Below are positions 53,949-62,043 of a DNA stretch of 64,000 nt, piece by piece (position 1 is the stretch's first letter; each line of letters begins with the position of its first letter). This DNA is from Comamonas aquatica NBRC 14918 (GTDB taxonomy: Bacteria > Pseudomonadota > Gammaproteobacteria > Burkholderiales > Burkholderiaceae_C). The notes under the pieces were generated by a model. The model worked only from the letters and a program-made list of their open reading frames with translations, had not been told where the DNA came from and searched no databases. A program made the translations under genes and the position numbers. The stretch spans positions 1 to 64,000 of the forward strand of contig NZ_BBJR01000025.1 of assembly GCF_000739875.1 (NCBI RefSeq), written 5' to 3'.

Positions 53949-54965
53949 TTAACGATAGCCTACACGATCCAGCAGCTTGATCGCTTCCGCTTGCTTGGAG
54001 CCGATGTCCGAAGCATTCAGAGGGCTGGGCGTGAACTTGCCCCAGGCCTTGACGATGGGATCGACATCTGCCTTGGGATTGATCGGGCTTTCGTACGTGC
54101 CGTGAGTGTAAGCCGTCTGCACATTGGCCGAGGACAGCCATTCCAGCAGCTTGCGTGCACCTTCGGGGTTCTTGGCGTGCTTGGTCACACCAGCGCCGGA
54201 CAGGTTCACGTGGGCGCCGCCCTCGTTCTTGCCCTGGTTGGCCCAGAACAGCTTGACCTGCTTGTTGAAGTCAGGTTCCTTGGCCAGGATGCGGCCAAAG
54301 TAGTAGGTGTTGGCAATGCCCACGTCGCACTGGCCGGCGGCAATCGCCTTCAGCAGGCTGGTGTCGTTGGTGAACACGTCACCCGCCAGGTTGTTGACCC
54401 AGCCCTTGACGATGGCTTCGGACTTCTCCACACCGTGCTTGGCGATCAGCATGGCCACCAGCGACTGGGTGTAGGCCTGCTTGGAGGTGCGCAGGCACAG
54501 CTTGCCCTTCCACTTGGGGTCGGCCAAGTCTTCGTAGGTGCTCAGCTGCTCGGGTTTGACGCGATCGGCCGCGAAGAAGATGGTGCGCGAACGCTCCGAC
54601 AGGCCCCACCAGCGGTTGCCGGGGTCGCGGAAGTTGGCGGGCACATTGGCGTTCAGCAGGGGCGAATCCACCTTCTGCAGCAGGCCGCGCTCGGCCACGT
54701 TCCACAGATTACCCACGTCCACGGTGATCAGCACGTCGGCGGGCGAGCTGGCGCCTTCGGCGGCCAGGCGTTCGGTCAGGGAGCCACCGCTGTCGGTCAG
54801 CAGGTTGATCTTGACACCGGTCTGCTTGGTGTATTCGTCCAACGTGGGCTTGAGCAGGGCTTCAATGCGTGCGGAGTACACCGTCACAGCCTGGGGCTGT
54901 GCAGCCTGGGCCAAAGTGGCCGCGCCAACCAAGCTCAGGCACAGCGCCGTCTTCCAAATTTTCAT
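53949..54965 (-). CDS. fbpA: Periplasmic ferric iron-binding protein
   Basis: 338 residues with a Sec signal (MKIWKTALCLSLVGAATLAQA). The mature start VTVYSARIEALLKPTLDEYTKQTGVKI and the anchor segments TVDVGNLWNVAERGLLQKV, GLSERSRTIFFAADRV and NTYYFGRILA (Tyr pair for Fe(III)) are typical of FbpA. ATG 54965 starts the signal peptide. A Fur-like box lies about 85-105 nt upstream, so expression should rise under iron limitation. Confidence 0.93.
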   Translation of the reverse strand: MKIWKTALCLSLVGAATLAQAAQPQAVTVYSARIEALLKPTLDEYTKQTGVKINLLTDSGGSLTERLAAEGASSPADVLITVDVGNLWNVAERGLLQKVDSPLLNANVPANFRDPGNRWWGLSERSRTIFFAADRVKPEQLSTYEDLADPKWKGKLCLRTSKQAYTQSLVAMLIAKHGVEKSEAIVKGWVNNLAGDVFTNDTSLLKAIAAGQCDVGIANTYYFGRILAKEPDFNKQVKLFWANQGKNEGGAHVNLSGAGVTKHAKNPEGARKLLEWLSSANVQTAYTHGTYESPINPKADVDPIVKAWGKFTPSPLNASDIGSKQAEAIKLLDRVGYR

Positions 54966-55050
54966 CTTCTTCGCTTCCAGTGGTCAGGGGACGGCCAGCG
55001 GGTGGCTGGCCAAACAGGAAAAGCACCGCCATTCGGGCTTTGCTTCAGAG

Positions 55051-55069
55051 TGAGAATTATTCCTGTTAT
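55051..55069. promoter_or_regulatory. Fur box candidate upstream of fbpA
   Basis: TGAGAATTATTCCTGTTAT. The left 12 bases agree with the core of the Fur consensus (TGAGAATNATTC); the right part is degenerate. Position upstream of an iron-import operon supports the call. Confidence 0.6.
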
Positions 55070-55161
55070 GAATTCTGCCACGGTTTGCTGGCCTTGCCAC
55101 CCCGACCACCCAGGAATCGAAGGGCTTCTGTGTCGGTGGTGGACAACAGGGCGCGCGCCCC

Positions 55162-56091
55162 TCAACTGGCCCGCGCCCCGGTGTCGGGGCCCGGGCCGTG
55201 GCTGGCCATGTGCTCGCCCAGGAAGTCCAGAAAACTGCGCACCGCCGGGGTCAGGCCGCGGCGCGAGCCGAACACGGCGTGGACGATGCTCAGCGGAAAG
55301 CGCCATTGCGGCAGCACATGCACCAGCTCGCCCCGGTCCATCTCGGCCTGGCACATGTAGTCGGGCAGATAGCACACGCCCGCGCCGCCCAGCACCGCGT
55401 ACTTGAGCGTCAGCAAATCGTCGGCCATGTAGCGCACCTGGGGCTGCAGCTGCACCTCGGCACCGGTGTCGCTGCGCAGGCGCCAGTGCGCCACGCCGTC
55501 GAAGACCGACATCGACAGCACATGGTGCTGCAGCAGGTCCTGCGGGTTTTGCGGCGTGCCCTGGCGCTGCAGATAGGCCGGACTGGCCAGCAGGATCTGG
55601 TTGGCCAGCCCCAGGCGCTTGACGACCATGCTGGCACTGTCTTCCAGCGTGGAGCGCACCCGCAGTGCTACATCCACGCCCTCTTCCACCACGTTGACGG
55701 GGCGGTTGACCACCATCATCTCCACCCGCACCTGGGGGTATTTCTCCAGGAACAGCGGCATCAGCGGGGCCAGCACGGTCTGCGACAGGGTGACCGGGCA
55801 GCTGACGCGCACCGTGCCGCGCGGCTCGCTTTGCACCTGCTCGACCGTGTCCTGCGCGGCCTCGGCGGCATCGCGCATGGCCTGACAATGGCGCAGGTAG
55901 GCCGACCCCACCTCGGTCAGTGACAGCTTGCGCGTGGTGCGCTGCAGCAGGCGCACGCCCAGGCGGGCCTCCAGCTCGGCAATGCGCCGCGACAGCCGCG
56001 ACTTGGGAATGCCCAGGGCCCGGCCTGCTGCGGCGAAGCCCCCGCGCTCCACCACCTCGGCGAAGTACAGCATGTCATTGAGATCTTGCAT
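55162..56091 (-). CDS. LysR family transcriptional regulator
   Basis: 309 residues. The N-terminal winged HTH is clear (MLYFAEVVERGGFAAAGRALGIPKSRLSRRIAELEARLGVRLLQRTTR, about residues 7-54), followed by the effector-binding domain. ATG 56091. Divergent from the azoreductase gene, the usual arrangement for a LysR regulator and its target. The inducer is unknown; a quinone or azo/aromatic compound is likely by context. Confidence 0.9.
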   Translation of the reverse strand: MQDLNDMLYFAEVVERGGFAAAGRALGIPKSRLSRRIAELEARLGVRLLQRTTRKLSLTEVGSAYLRHCQAMRDAAEAAQDTVEQVQSEPRGTVRVSCPVTLSQTVLAPLMPLFLEKYPQVRVEMMVVNRPVNVVEEGVDVALRVRSTLEDSASMVVKRLGLANQILLASPAYLQRQGTPQNPQDLLQHHVLSMSVFDGVAHWRLRSDTGAEVQLQPQVRYMADDLLTLKYAVLGGAGVCYLPDYMCQAEMDRGELVHVLPQWRFPLSIVHAVFGSRRGLTPAVRSFLDFLGEHMASHGPGPDTGARAS

Positions 56092-56105
56092 GGTTGGGTC
56101 CGATT

Positions 56106-56141
56106 GAATCGATATTCAGAACAATCTATCGCATTTTCGAT
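56106..56141. promoter_or_regulatory. LysR-type operator region between regulator and azoR
   Basis: Two dyads: GAATCGATATTC (56106-56117) and ATCG-N6-CGAT (56128-56141), in the 118-nt gap between the divergent genes. Both have the length and spacing expected for a LysR-type recognition or activation site. Confidence 0.45.
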
Positions 56142-56209
56142 GACTTATCGGAACAACGGGATCAATGCATACTTCAACCGATCGAACTTTGATTTCTCAG
56201 GAGCACCCC

Positions 56210-56824
56210 TTGAAACTGCTGCACATTGACTCTGCGATCACCGGCGACAACTCGGCTTCGCGCAAGCTGACCCAGCAAATCGTCAACGCCTGGACGGCCA
56301 AGCACGCCGGCACCGAAGTGACCTACCTGGACCTGGTGGCCCAGGCCCCCAACCACTTCACCATGGCCGCGATGACCCCCCGCACCGGCCAGACCGACGG
56401 CCTGACCGCCGAGCAAGTGGCCGAGAACGCCGTGTCCGAACAGCTGGTGAGCCAGTTCCTGGCCGCCGACGTGGTCGTGATCGGTGCCCCGTTCTACAAC
56501 TTCAGCATCCCCACCCAGCTGAAGGCCTGGATCGACCGCATCGCCCAGCCCGGCCGCACCTTCCGCTACACCGCCAACGGCCCTGAAGGCCTGGCCAAGG
56601 GCAAGACCGTGATCATCGCCTCCTCGCGCGGCGGCATGTACTCCACCAGCGAAGCCGGTCAGGCCATGGAACACCAGGAAAGCTACCTGAAGGTGGTGAT
56701 GGGCTTCTTCGGCGTCACCGACGTGCGCTTTGTGCGCGCCGAAGGTCTGGGCATGGGCCCCGACGCTGTGGCCGCCGCCTTTGAAAGCGCCGCCAACGAT
56801 GTGAAGGCCGCCGTGGCCGCCTGA
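56210..56824 (+). CDS. azoR: FMN-dependent NADH-azoreductase
   Basis: 204-residue cytosolic flavoenzyme reducing quinones and azo compounds with NADH. It begins with the flavodoxin-like strand [24 protein letters not shown] contacts are in [20 protein letters not shown] and [11 protein letters not shown], near-diagnostic for AzoR. The start is TTG 56210: AGGAG lies 7 nt upstream, and the protein then aligns with AzoR lengths. An ATG at 56165 would add 15 unconserved residues and lacks a site. Divergent from the LysR regulator, which probably controls it. Confidence 0.93.
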   Translation: MKLLHIDSAITGDNSASRKLTQQIVNAWTAKHAGTEVTYLDLVAQAPNHFTMAAMTPRTGQTDGLTAEQVAENAVSEQLVSQFLAADVVVIGAPFYNFSIPTQLKAWIDRIAQPGRTFRYTANGPEGLAKGKTVIIASSRGGMYSTSEAGQAMEHQESYLKVVMGFFGVTDVRFVRAEGLGMGPDAVAAAFESAANDVKAAVAA

Positions 56825-56846
56825 TCGCCGCCCTGGTGCCCACGCC

Positions 56847-56875
56847 AAAAAGCCTGCTGATCCAGCAGGCTTTTT
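56847..56875. terminator. Bidirectional terminator azoR / phosphoribosyltransferase
   Basis: Stem AAAAAGCCTGCTG/CAGCAGGCTTTTT around a 3-nt centre, with A-run left and T-run right. Lies 23 nt after azoR, between converging genes. Confidence 0.9.
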
Positions 56876-56974
56876 GCATTGCGCATTTCAGGAGCAGCCC
56901 GCGCACGGCTGCAGGGCATTTCCGCCAACAATCGATCGCAAACGCTGGCAAGACGAGCGCAAGGCGCTCTGTTT

Positions 56975-57628
56975 TTACTTGCCAATCCCGCCGTGGGCCA
57001 GCGACCACTTGGCCGGGTCCTGCAGGAAGGTCTGCCACACGGCCAGCTGCTCGACCGAGAAGCCGCCACGCTGGAAGGCCATGGCCAGCACGTCCTGCCA
57101 GTTGCACAGCGCGTGCACGCGCACACCGTGCTGGGCCAGCACCGCGTCAGAGCCGAAGCAGGCGTAGTCGAAGACCACGAACAGGTCTTCCACGCGCGCG
57201 CCCTGGGCCCGCAGGGCGTCGATGAAGCTCAGCTTGTACTGGCCGGCAGACACCATGTCGTCCACCAGCAGCACCTTGCCCCCGAGCTCCACCGTGCCTT
57301 CGATCTGGCGGCTGCCCACGGCGCGCTTGCGCACGTACTGCAGCGGCATGTCCAGCTTCTCGGCAAACCAGGCGGCAAAGGCGATGCCGCTGGACTCGCC
57401 GCCGGCCACGGCGCTCAGGCCCTGCAGGGCGCCGGCATCCAGCAGGCGCTGCACGCCCTGCTTCATCAGCTCGCGGCGGATGGTGGGCAGCGAGATCAGG
57501 CGCGTGGCATCCATGTACACCGGGCTGGCCCAGCCCGAGGGCAGCACGAAGGGCGCATCGGTGCGCACTTCCACACAACCGGCTTCCAACAACCAGGCCG
57601 CGGCCTGCTGGCTCATCAAAGGTGTCAT
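56975..57628 (-). CDS. Orotate phosphoribosyltransferase-like protein
   Basis: 217 residues, type I phosphoribosyltransferase fold. The PRPP-binding motif is VLLVDDMVSAGQYK (about residues 117-130), and the N-terminal half has SGWASPVYMDATRLIS and GGESSGIAFAAWFAEKL as in PyrE. The loop after the motif differs from classical OPRT, so the base acted on is uncertain. It is the third gene of an operon with an M20 amidohydrolase and an XRE regulator, an arrangement that points to use of ureido or pyrimidine-derived nitrogen rather than to de novo UMP synthesis; that is inference. Confidence 0.75.
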   Translation of the reverse strand: MTPLMSQQAAAWLLEAGCVEVRTDAPFVLPSGWASPVYMDATRLISLPTIRRELMKQGVQRLLDAGALQGLSAVAGGESSGIAFAAWFAEKLDMPLQYVRKRAVGSRQIEGTVELGGKVLLVDDMVSAGQYKLSFIDALRAQGARVEDLFVVFDYACFGSDAVLAQHGVRVHALCNWQDVLAMAFQRGGFSVEQLAVWQTFLQDPAKWSLAHGGIGK

Positions 57629-57646
57629 TGCAATCTTCTTTCTTGG

Positions 57647-58552
57647 TCAGTCCGGGGCCGTGCGCTCCAGCAAGGCGCGCAGGCGCTGTGCGCCGGCGGG
57701 GCCCTTGCTGGCCGTGGCCCATAAATTCGTGGTCATGCGCTCGTGCAGCGCCACGGCCTCCTGCGAGGCGGTCACCATGGCGATGCCGTTGCGCACATTC
57801 GGCAGCTCACCCAGACGGAACGGGCTGTGCATCAGCACCCGGTGCTGGGCGCCGATCAGCACCTGGTAGGTGGCCGAAGGCATGGCATCGTCCACCAGCC
57901 CCACCTGGGCGTACCAGGGCTCGCTGTCCATCAGCTCGGCGATGCGCTGCACCTCCTGGCGCGCAGCCTGCACACGGGCACGGCGCACGCCGGGTGCCAC
58001 GTCCATGCGGCCGATCAGGCCGGTCTGCACGAAGCGCTCCAGCTCGCGCAGACCGATCAGGCTGACGATGTGCGGCTTGCGCCGCTCGAAGTTCAGCCGC
58101 CGCTCGCGCAGGATGTCCATGATCTGCTGCGCCTGGCGCGCGTGCAGCGGGGCATCGGCACCCTGCGGCAAGGCCTCGGCCAGCATCAGGCCCAGGTGCT
58201 CCAGGTAGTGCTCGGACATCAGCAGCAGCGAGATTGGCTCGAAGTGCGCCAGGATGCGGTCCGAGGTCTGCTCCAGCTGGCGCATGCGCTCGAACAGCGC
58301 CAGCGCCGAAGCGTAGTACTCGGCCTCCACCCCCAGCAGCGAGGCCAGGCTGGTGCCCAGCAGGTGGGCCAGCCGCTCCAGGGTGTCGATCTTGACGATC
58401 TCGCCCTTTTCCATGCGGTAGACCACGGCGCGCGACACGCCCAGCTGCTGCGCCACCTCGTCGGCCTGCAGGCCCGCCCCCATGCGGTAGGCGCGCAGCC
58501 GGTCGCCCAGCGCGGCATAGTCGATGTGGGAGGTGAAGGGGTCCGTGGTCAT
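57647..58552 (-). CDS. XRE/Cro-type HTH transcriptional regulator
   Basis: 301 residues. The N-terminal HTH is LRAYRMGAGLQADEVAQQLGVSRAVVYRMEKGEIVKIDTLERLAHLLGTSLASLLG (about 19-74). The remaining about 225 residues form an effector or oligomerisation domain of unknown ligand. Placed between the amidohydrolase and phosphoribosyltransferase genes with 18-nt gaps on both sides, so all three are cotranscribed and the regulator is probably autoregulated. The inverted repeat at 59911-59971 is a candidate binding region. Confidence 0.85.
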   Translation of the reverse strand: MTTDPFTSHIDYAALGDRLRAYRMGAGLQADEVAQQLGVSRAVVYRMEKGEIVKIDTLERLAHLLGTSLASLLGVEAEYYASALALFERMRQLEQTSDRILAHFEPISLLLMSEHYLEHLGLMLAEALPQGADAPLHARQAQQIMDILRERRLNFERRKPHIVSLIGLRELERFVQTGLIGRMDVAPGVRRARVQAARQEVQRIAELMDSEPWYAQVGLVDDAMPSATYQVLIGAQHRVLMHSPFRLGELPNVRNGIAMVTASQEAVALHERMTTNLWATASKGPAGAQRLRALLERTAPD

Positions 58553-58570
58553 GGTGGCGGCTGCCCGCGA

Positions 58571-59845
58571 CTATACCGAGGCCGGGGCCACGGGAATGGC
58601 AGCGATGGTGTCGGCCATCACCTGGGTGCCGAGCATGAAGTCCGACAGCTCCATGGCCTCGTGCGGGTTGTGCGAACCATGCTGGTTGCGCACGAACACC
58701 ATGGCCGAGGGCACGCCGCCGTTGGCGAACAGGGCCGCGTCGTGGCCGGCGCCGCTGGGGATGCGCTCGTGGGCAATACCGCGCTCGCGGCAGGCCTTGG
58801 CCATCAGGTCGCACAGCTGGGGGTCAGTGACAGCGGGCTCGCTCAGCAGGCGGCGGTCCAGCTGGAACTTGACGCCGCGCTCGCGCTCGATGGAGGCCAT
58901 CTCGGCCTGCACCAGCTGGTAGAAGGCTTCCAGCGTGTCGCTGCTCTTGCTGCGCGCCTCGAAGCTGAAATGCGCATAGCCCGGCACGCGCGAGATGGAG
59001 TGCTCGGCCGGGTTGGTCTGCACCACGCCGCAGGTCACCACCAGGTCGGTGCCGCGCTCCAGCAGCGCGCGCCAGTGGGTGTCCAGGCGCACGATCAGGT
59101 CGGACACGGCGAACACCGCATCCTTGCGCAGCCAGCGCGGCACCACGCCGGAGTGCTGGGCCTCGCCAAAGCATTCGATCTTGTTGTGGCGCACATTGCC
59201 GCGGATGCCGCTGACCACGCCCACGGGGATCTCGCGCGCCACCATCACCGGGCCCTGCTCGATGTGCAGTTCCACATAGGCGCGGATGTCGGCAGGGTTG
59301 AACAGCTTGTCCTGGCGGGCGATGGCGGCCAGGTCGGCACCGCAGGCGGCCAAGGCGTCGCCCAGGCTGACACCGTCTTCGCGGCGCTGCAGGGCCAGGT
59401 CGGCCGCCGTCAGCTTGCCCCACAGCGCGCCCGAGCCCATGTAGGCCTTGCCGAACCAGGCGCTCTCCTCACCGCGGAAACCGATCACCTGCAGCGGCGC
59501 GGGCAGTGTCACGCCCTGGCGCTTGGCCGCAATCAGCACCAGCAGGCCGGCGACGATGCCGGCCAGGCCGTCGTAATTGCCGCCCTGCGGCACGGAATCC
59601 AGGTGCGAGCCGGTCCAGATCACCGGCCCCTGGCGGGTGTCGGCCGGGTCGCGGTAGACAAAGTTGCCGGCGCGGTCGGTGGTCACCTCCAGCCCCTCGG
59701 CGCGGGCAAAGGCCTCCAGATGGCGGGCACAGGCGTTTTCACCGGCCCCATAGCTGGCACGGGTGACGCCCACGCCATCGAAAGTCAGCGCACGAATGTC
59801 GGCAAACAGTTGCTGTGCCAGTGGCTGTAGAGACTGCAGTTCCAT
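58571..59845 (-). CDS. Zn-dependent hydrolase, M20 family (allantoate amidohydrolase / N-carbamoyl-amino-acid hydrolase type)
   Basis: 424-residue dinuclear zinc amidohydrolase releasing ammonia and CO2 from ureido compounds. Metal ligands appear in order: WTGSHLDSVPQGGNYDGLAG (His, Asp), GFRGEESAWFG (Glu pair), YVELHIEQGP (His), and the late His in NQHGSHNPHEAME. Allantoate, N-carbamoyl-beta-alanine or N-carbamoyl-amino acids are all possible substrates. ATG 59845 begins MELQSLQPLAQQLFADIR, normal for the family. First gene of a three-gene operon with its own regulator. Confidence 0.88.
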   Translation of the reverse strand: MELQSLQPLAQQLFADIRALTFDGVGVTRASYGAGENACARHLEAFARAEGLEVTTDRAGNFVYRDPADTRQGPVIWTGSHLDSVPQGGNYDGLAGIVAGLLVLIAAKRQGVTLPAPLQVIGFRGEESAWFGKAYMGSGALWGKLTAADLALQRREDGVSLGDALAACGADLAAIARQDKLFNPADIRAYVELHIEQGPVMVAREIPVGVVSGIRGNVRHNKIECFGEAQHSGVVPRWLRKDAVFAVSDLIVRLDTHWRALLERGTDLVVTCGVVQTNPAEHSISRVPGYAHFSFEARSKSSDTLEAFYQLVQAEMASIERERGVKFQLDRRLLSEPAVTDPQLCDLMAKACRERGIAHERIPSGAGHDAALFANGGVPSAMVFVRNQHGSHNPHEAMELSDFMLGTQVMADTIAAIPVAPASV

Positions 59846-59910
59846 GTCGGACGGGCCTGCCGCACGCGACGCGCAGGCTGTGAGGGTTGCTAAGAAAGCA
59901 TCTTAATCTC

Positions 59911-59971
59911 AAAAAAGATACGCAATACCCACATTGCATGCGCCCATCTGCGACTGTTTTGTATCTTTTTT
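59911..59971. promoter_or_regulatory. Spaced inverted repeat upstream of the amidohydrolase operon
   Basis: AAAAAAGATAC (59911-59921) and GTATCTTTTTT (59961-59971) are perfect complements separated by 39 nt, 66-126 nt before the start codon. Arms this long and this far apart look like paired sites for a dimeric regulator such as the XRE protein of the same operon, though a hairpin is also possible. Confidence 0.55.
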
Positions 59972-60028
59972 GGAATACCCCGTGCGACACCGTGGCGCAC
60001 CACGCGCCCGTCCCGGCGACCAGGCATG

Positions 60029-60077
60029 AAAAAAGCAGTAGGCGCCCGTCCGACGGACGCCTACTGCTGTGTTTTTT
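60029..60077 (-). terminator. Intrinsic terminator of the ornithine-lipid synthase gene
   Basis: Stem AGCAGTAGGCG/CGCCTACTGCT (11 bp) around a partly paired centre, with a T-run on the minus strand. Lies just past the stop of the gene ending at 60095. A-rich and T-rich sides allow some activity in both directions. Confidence 0.88.
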
Positions 60078-60094
60078 GAAGCGCTACGGTGCGA

Positions 60095-61855
60095 TCAGGC
60101 CGCTGCGGTTGCGGTGACGACTTCGGTCACTGCTTCGGTGACAGCCTCGGCCTCACGGCGGGGCATGTAGCGGTCGCGCTTGTGCGGCTTCAGGCGCTGC
60201 ACGTCCACCAGCACCAGGCCATCGACGCAGTGCGAGAAATCCGGGTCCACGCCAAAGTCCAGGAAGCGCACGCCCCCGGGCTCGGCCACTTCGGCGTACT
60301 GCTTGTACAGCGTGGGCACGCTGGAGCCCATGTGGGCCAGCAGGTGCTTGAGGCGCACGAAGTCGGCCGCGCTGTCCTCGCCCGTGAACTGCGAGCACAT
60401 CTCCAGCCCCTCGCCCGGCACATAGGGCCGGCGGGCGTGGGCCAGGCAGGCGTCGCCGTAGTGCGTGCGGTAGTGGTAGATCAGCAGATCGCGCGCCGCC
60501 TGGGGCATTTCGCGGCTGATGGACACCGGGCCGAACAGGTAGCGGCATTCCGGATAGCGCTGGATGTAGGCTCCGATGCCAAACCACAGGTAGTCCAGCG
60601 AACGCTTGCCCCAGTAGCGCGGTTGCACGAAGGAGCGACCCAGCTCCAGCCCCTGCTGCAAAAAACTCTGCATGCCGGGCGTGAACTCGAACAGGCTGTG
60701 CGTGTACAAGGCCTCCACCCCCTGCTCGGCCAGCACCTGGGCGGTGCGCGCCATGCGGTAGGCACCGGCGATCTCCAGGTCCTGCGGGTCCCACAGGATC
60801 AGGTGGTCGTAGTGGGCGTCATAGCGGTCCAGGTCGCGGCGGGCGCCACTGCCCTCGCCCACGGCGCGGAAGGACAGCTCGCGCAGCCGCCCCACCTCGC
60901 GCAGGATGGGCGAATCCAGCGGCCCGCGGAACAGGTGGATGCGCTTGCCGTCCGGGGTCTCGCCCAGCAGCTCGCAGGCCGTCACGGCCTGGGCCAGGGC
61001 GCTGCGGTTGACCGGGTGGGCGATCGCCGTCTCCACCTTCAGCAGATTGGGCTTGTCCTGGGCCACGCGGTACAGGTGCTTGCGCAGCAGCTTGGCGGCG
61101 GCCTCGGGTTCGACCGGTAGGCTGCCGTAGCTGCTGTGCGGGATCGGGTGGCCGATGCGCAAGGCGATGCTCTTTTGGTGCTGACCGAACATCTCCTTGA
61201 CCAGCAGCAGCGTGGCCAGGGGCTTGTACAGCAGCGAGGCGCCGTAGAACAGCGCCGAATTGCGCCCGTCGATGTGGATGGGCACGATGGGCGCCTGGGC
61301 CTGGTCGGCCAGACGCAGGAAACCAGGGTTCCATCGGCCATCGCGCACGCCCTCGGGGTGCAGGCGCGAGACTTCGCCCGCCGGGAAGATGATGACCGCG
61401 CCCTCGCCCTGCAGGTGTTCCATGATGGCCTTAAGCTGGCGCGCCGCGCTGCGCCCGCCCATCATGGTCACCGGCAGCAGCAGGCGCTTGAGCGGTGCCA
61501 GCTCGGCCAGCAGGCCGTTGGCGACGATCTTCACGTCGCGCCGGATGCCGCCCACCATGTTCAGCAGGGCCAGGCCGTCCAGCGAGCCGATGGGGTGGTT
61601 GGCGATGATGACCACGCGCCCGTGGGCGGGAATGCGCTCGCGCTCGTTGTCGCGCACGGCAGTGCTGAAGGCAAAGTGCTCCAGCACCTGCTCCACGAAC
61701 TGGAAGCCCTCCAGGTGCGGGTACTGCTGGGCAAAGCTGCGGAAGCTCTGCTCGCGCAGCAGCCGGCGCAGCACGCCGCGCACGCCCTGGCTGAGTCGGG
61801 GGTGCCGCTGCAATTGCGGCAGGTGCAGGTCGACGATCTGGTCCACGGAAATCAT
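60095..61855 (-). CDS. olsF: Bifunctional ornithine-lipid synthase (OlsF type)
   Basis: 586 residues joining two acyltransferases. The N-terminal half (about 70-280) is a PlsC-like O-acyltransferase with VVIIANHPIGSLDG (catalytic His and Asp) and IIFPAGEVSRLHPEG. The C-terminal half (about 310-550) is a GNAT-like N-acyltransferase resembling OlsB: LRELSFRAVGEGSGARRDLDRYDAHYDHLILWD, AGAYRMART and RSFVQPRYWGKRSLDYLW. Together they would acylate ornithine to lyso-ornithine lipid and then to ornithine lipid, phosphorus-free membrane lipids useful under phosphate limitation. ATG 61855 starts at the conserved region; the longer frame is not credible. The Ala/Val/Thr-rich tail is variable. Confidence 0.82.
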   Translation of the reverse strand: MISVDQIVDLHLPQLQRHPRLSQGVRGVLRRLLREQSFRSFAQQYPHLEGFQFVEQVLEHFAFSTAVRDNERERIPAHGRVVIIANHPIGSLDGLALLNMVGGIRRDVKIVANGLLAELAPLKRLLLPVTMMGGRSAARQLKAIMEHLQGEGAVIIFPAGEVSRLHPEGVRDGRWNPGFLRLADQAQAPIVPIHIDGRNSALFYGASLLYKPLATLLLVKEMFGQHQKSIALRIGHPIPHSSYGSLPVEPEAAAKLLRKHLYRVAQDKPNLLKVETAIAHPVNRSALAQAVTACELLGETPDGKRIHLFRGPLDSPILREVGRLRELSFRAVGEGSGARRDLDRYDAHYDHLILWDPQDLEIAGAYRMARTAQVLAEQGVEALYTHSLFEFTPGMQSFLQQGLELGRSFVQPRYWGKRSLDYLWFGIGAYIQRYPECRYLFGPVSISREMPQAARDLLIYHYRTHYGDACLAHARRPYVPGEGLEMCSQFTGEDSAADFVRLKHLLAHMGSSVPTLYKQYAEVAEPGGVRFLDFGVDPDFSHCVDGLVLVDVQRLKPHKRDRYMPRREAEAVTEAVTEVVTATAAA

Positions 61856-62043
61856 GGGCGCATCCTTGCAAAAGCGGGGTGTCGCGATGGTCGTGAACTG
61901 CCGTGACAGGCTCGCGACAAGTGCGTGAAGCCTGTGTGACAGCTGCACCGCCGGCCGCGGCCCGCAGGCGCCGTACTCCGGCCGCCGCCAGGGCAAGGGC
62001 TGTGGCCGCATACTCTCGCCCTTGTGTTTTTTCCGTGAATGCC

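Noticed and set aside
52122-55406. Open frame of 1094 codons on the plus strand
   Set aside because: It runs antisense to fbpC, fbpB and fbpA, is dominated by His, Gln, Arg and Gly, and has no recognisable domain. High G+C at third positions keeps such frames open.
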